Shown here in pieces: positions 39,088 to 39,119 of a stretch of 39,119 nucleotides of DNA. Numbering within the stretch: position 1 is the first letter of the stretch; each line of letters begins with the position of its first letter. The stretch comes from DATBGZ01 sp036557785 (GTDB lineage Bacteria > Actinomycetota > Actinomycetes > Mycobacteriales > Micromonosporaceae). The DNA lies in the NCBI GenBank assembly GCA_036557785.1, contig DATBGZ010000075.1, positions 1 through 39,119 of the forward strand. The letters are read 5' to 3'. Position numbers and translations under genes: made by a program. Below the pieces are notes generated by a model. That model did no database searches and was not told the origin of the DNA. It was given only the letters and a program-made list of their open reading frames with translations.

Positions 39088-39119
39088 GTGGCCACGCAAC
39101 GCGATCATGAGGTCGTCGT
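39088..39119 (+). CDS. Start of a further gene, probably another flavoprotein
   Basis: GTG 39088 opens a frame that runs to the window edge: MATQRDHEVV. This resembles the start of FAD-dependent monooxygenases, where such a lead is followed by VVIGAGF, but too little is visible to be sure. It begins 2 bp after the upstream stop, which suggests co-transcription with osmC and the monooxygenase. Confidence 0.3.
   Translation, partial: MATQRDHEVV

Noticed and set aside
1..39119. tRNA genes, CRISPR arrays, insertion sequences, prophage or att sites
   Set aside because: No cloverleaf, regular direct-repeat array, transposase or integrase, or phage structural gene was recognised when reading both strands by eye.

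Overview
The window is high-GC DNA from an actinomycete. The gene types point this way: an F420-type luciferase-like oxidoreductase, SARP/BTAD-AAA regulators, a PonA-type penicillin-binding protein with a long disordered N-terminus, GTG and TTG starts, and many 4-base ATGA/GTGA overlaps. A Micromonosporales- or Pseudonocardiales-like source is plausible, but the sequence alone does not fix the family. I see no tRNA, rRNA, CRISPR array, transposase or phage genes. Two genes carry a single-base frameshift (near 9150 and 38560); each is otherwise full length, so sequence error and recent decay are both possible.

Layout. 1-5044: the end of a cysteine-desulfurase-like aminotransferase, then minus-strand genes for a PhyH dioxygenase, a transglutaminase-like protein, an LLM oxidoreductase and two tandem paralogous exported serine hydrolases. 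5184-10224: an SDR and a methyltransferase (translationally coupled) downstream of a large frameshifted AAA/TPR regulator, with 11-bp-spaced heptamers in front of the methyltransferase. 10293-13259: a compact three-gene minus-strand operon of a sedoheptulose-bisphosphatase-like histidine phosphatase, a FruK/LacC-type PfkB sugar kinase, and a protein joining an N-terminal TIR domain to a DeoR-type sugar-phosphate sensor domain. This is the most unusual object in the window. 13581-15203: a small unknown protein, an isoprenylcysteine-methyltransferase-like membrane protein and a Bcp-type peroxiredoxin.

15296-23958: eight co-directional minus-strand genes: 3-hydroxybutyrate dehydrogenase, a GAF-PucR regulator, a complete Liv-type ABC importer (livK-G-F-H-M) and an alpha/beta hydrolase. 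Together they look like an uptake and catabolic locus for a small acid or ester. 24127-29019: a DUF2157-like membrane protein, then an overlapping chain of a class A PBP, a MaoC hydratase and an HpcH/CitE lyase; the last two form a C5-dicarboxyl-CoA-type enzyme pair. 29238-34094: two membrane-anchored proteins with extracellular FN3 domains and a DUF457-type membrane protein. 34150-39119: a SARP/BTAD-AAA-TPR regulator divergent from OsmC, a frameshifted flavoprotein monooxygenase, and the first codons of another gene.

Other signals: a dispersed 9-11 bp near-palindrome (CCACWGTGG, 11 exact copies plus related 11-mers), a perfect 16-bp inverted repeat upstream of the TIR operon, and an iron-box-like site before the PhyH gene.
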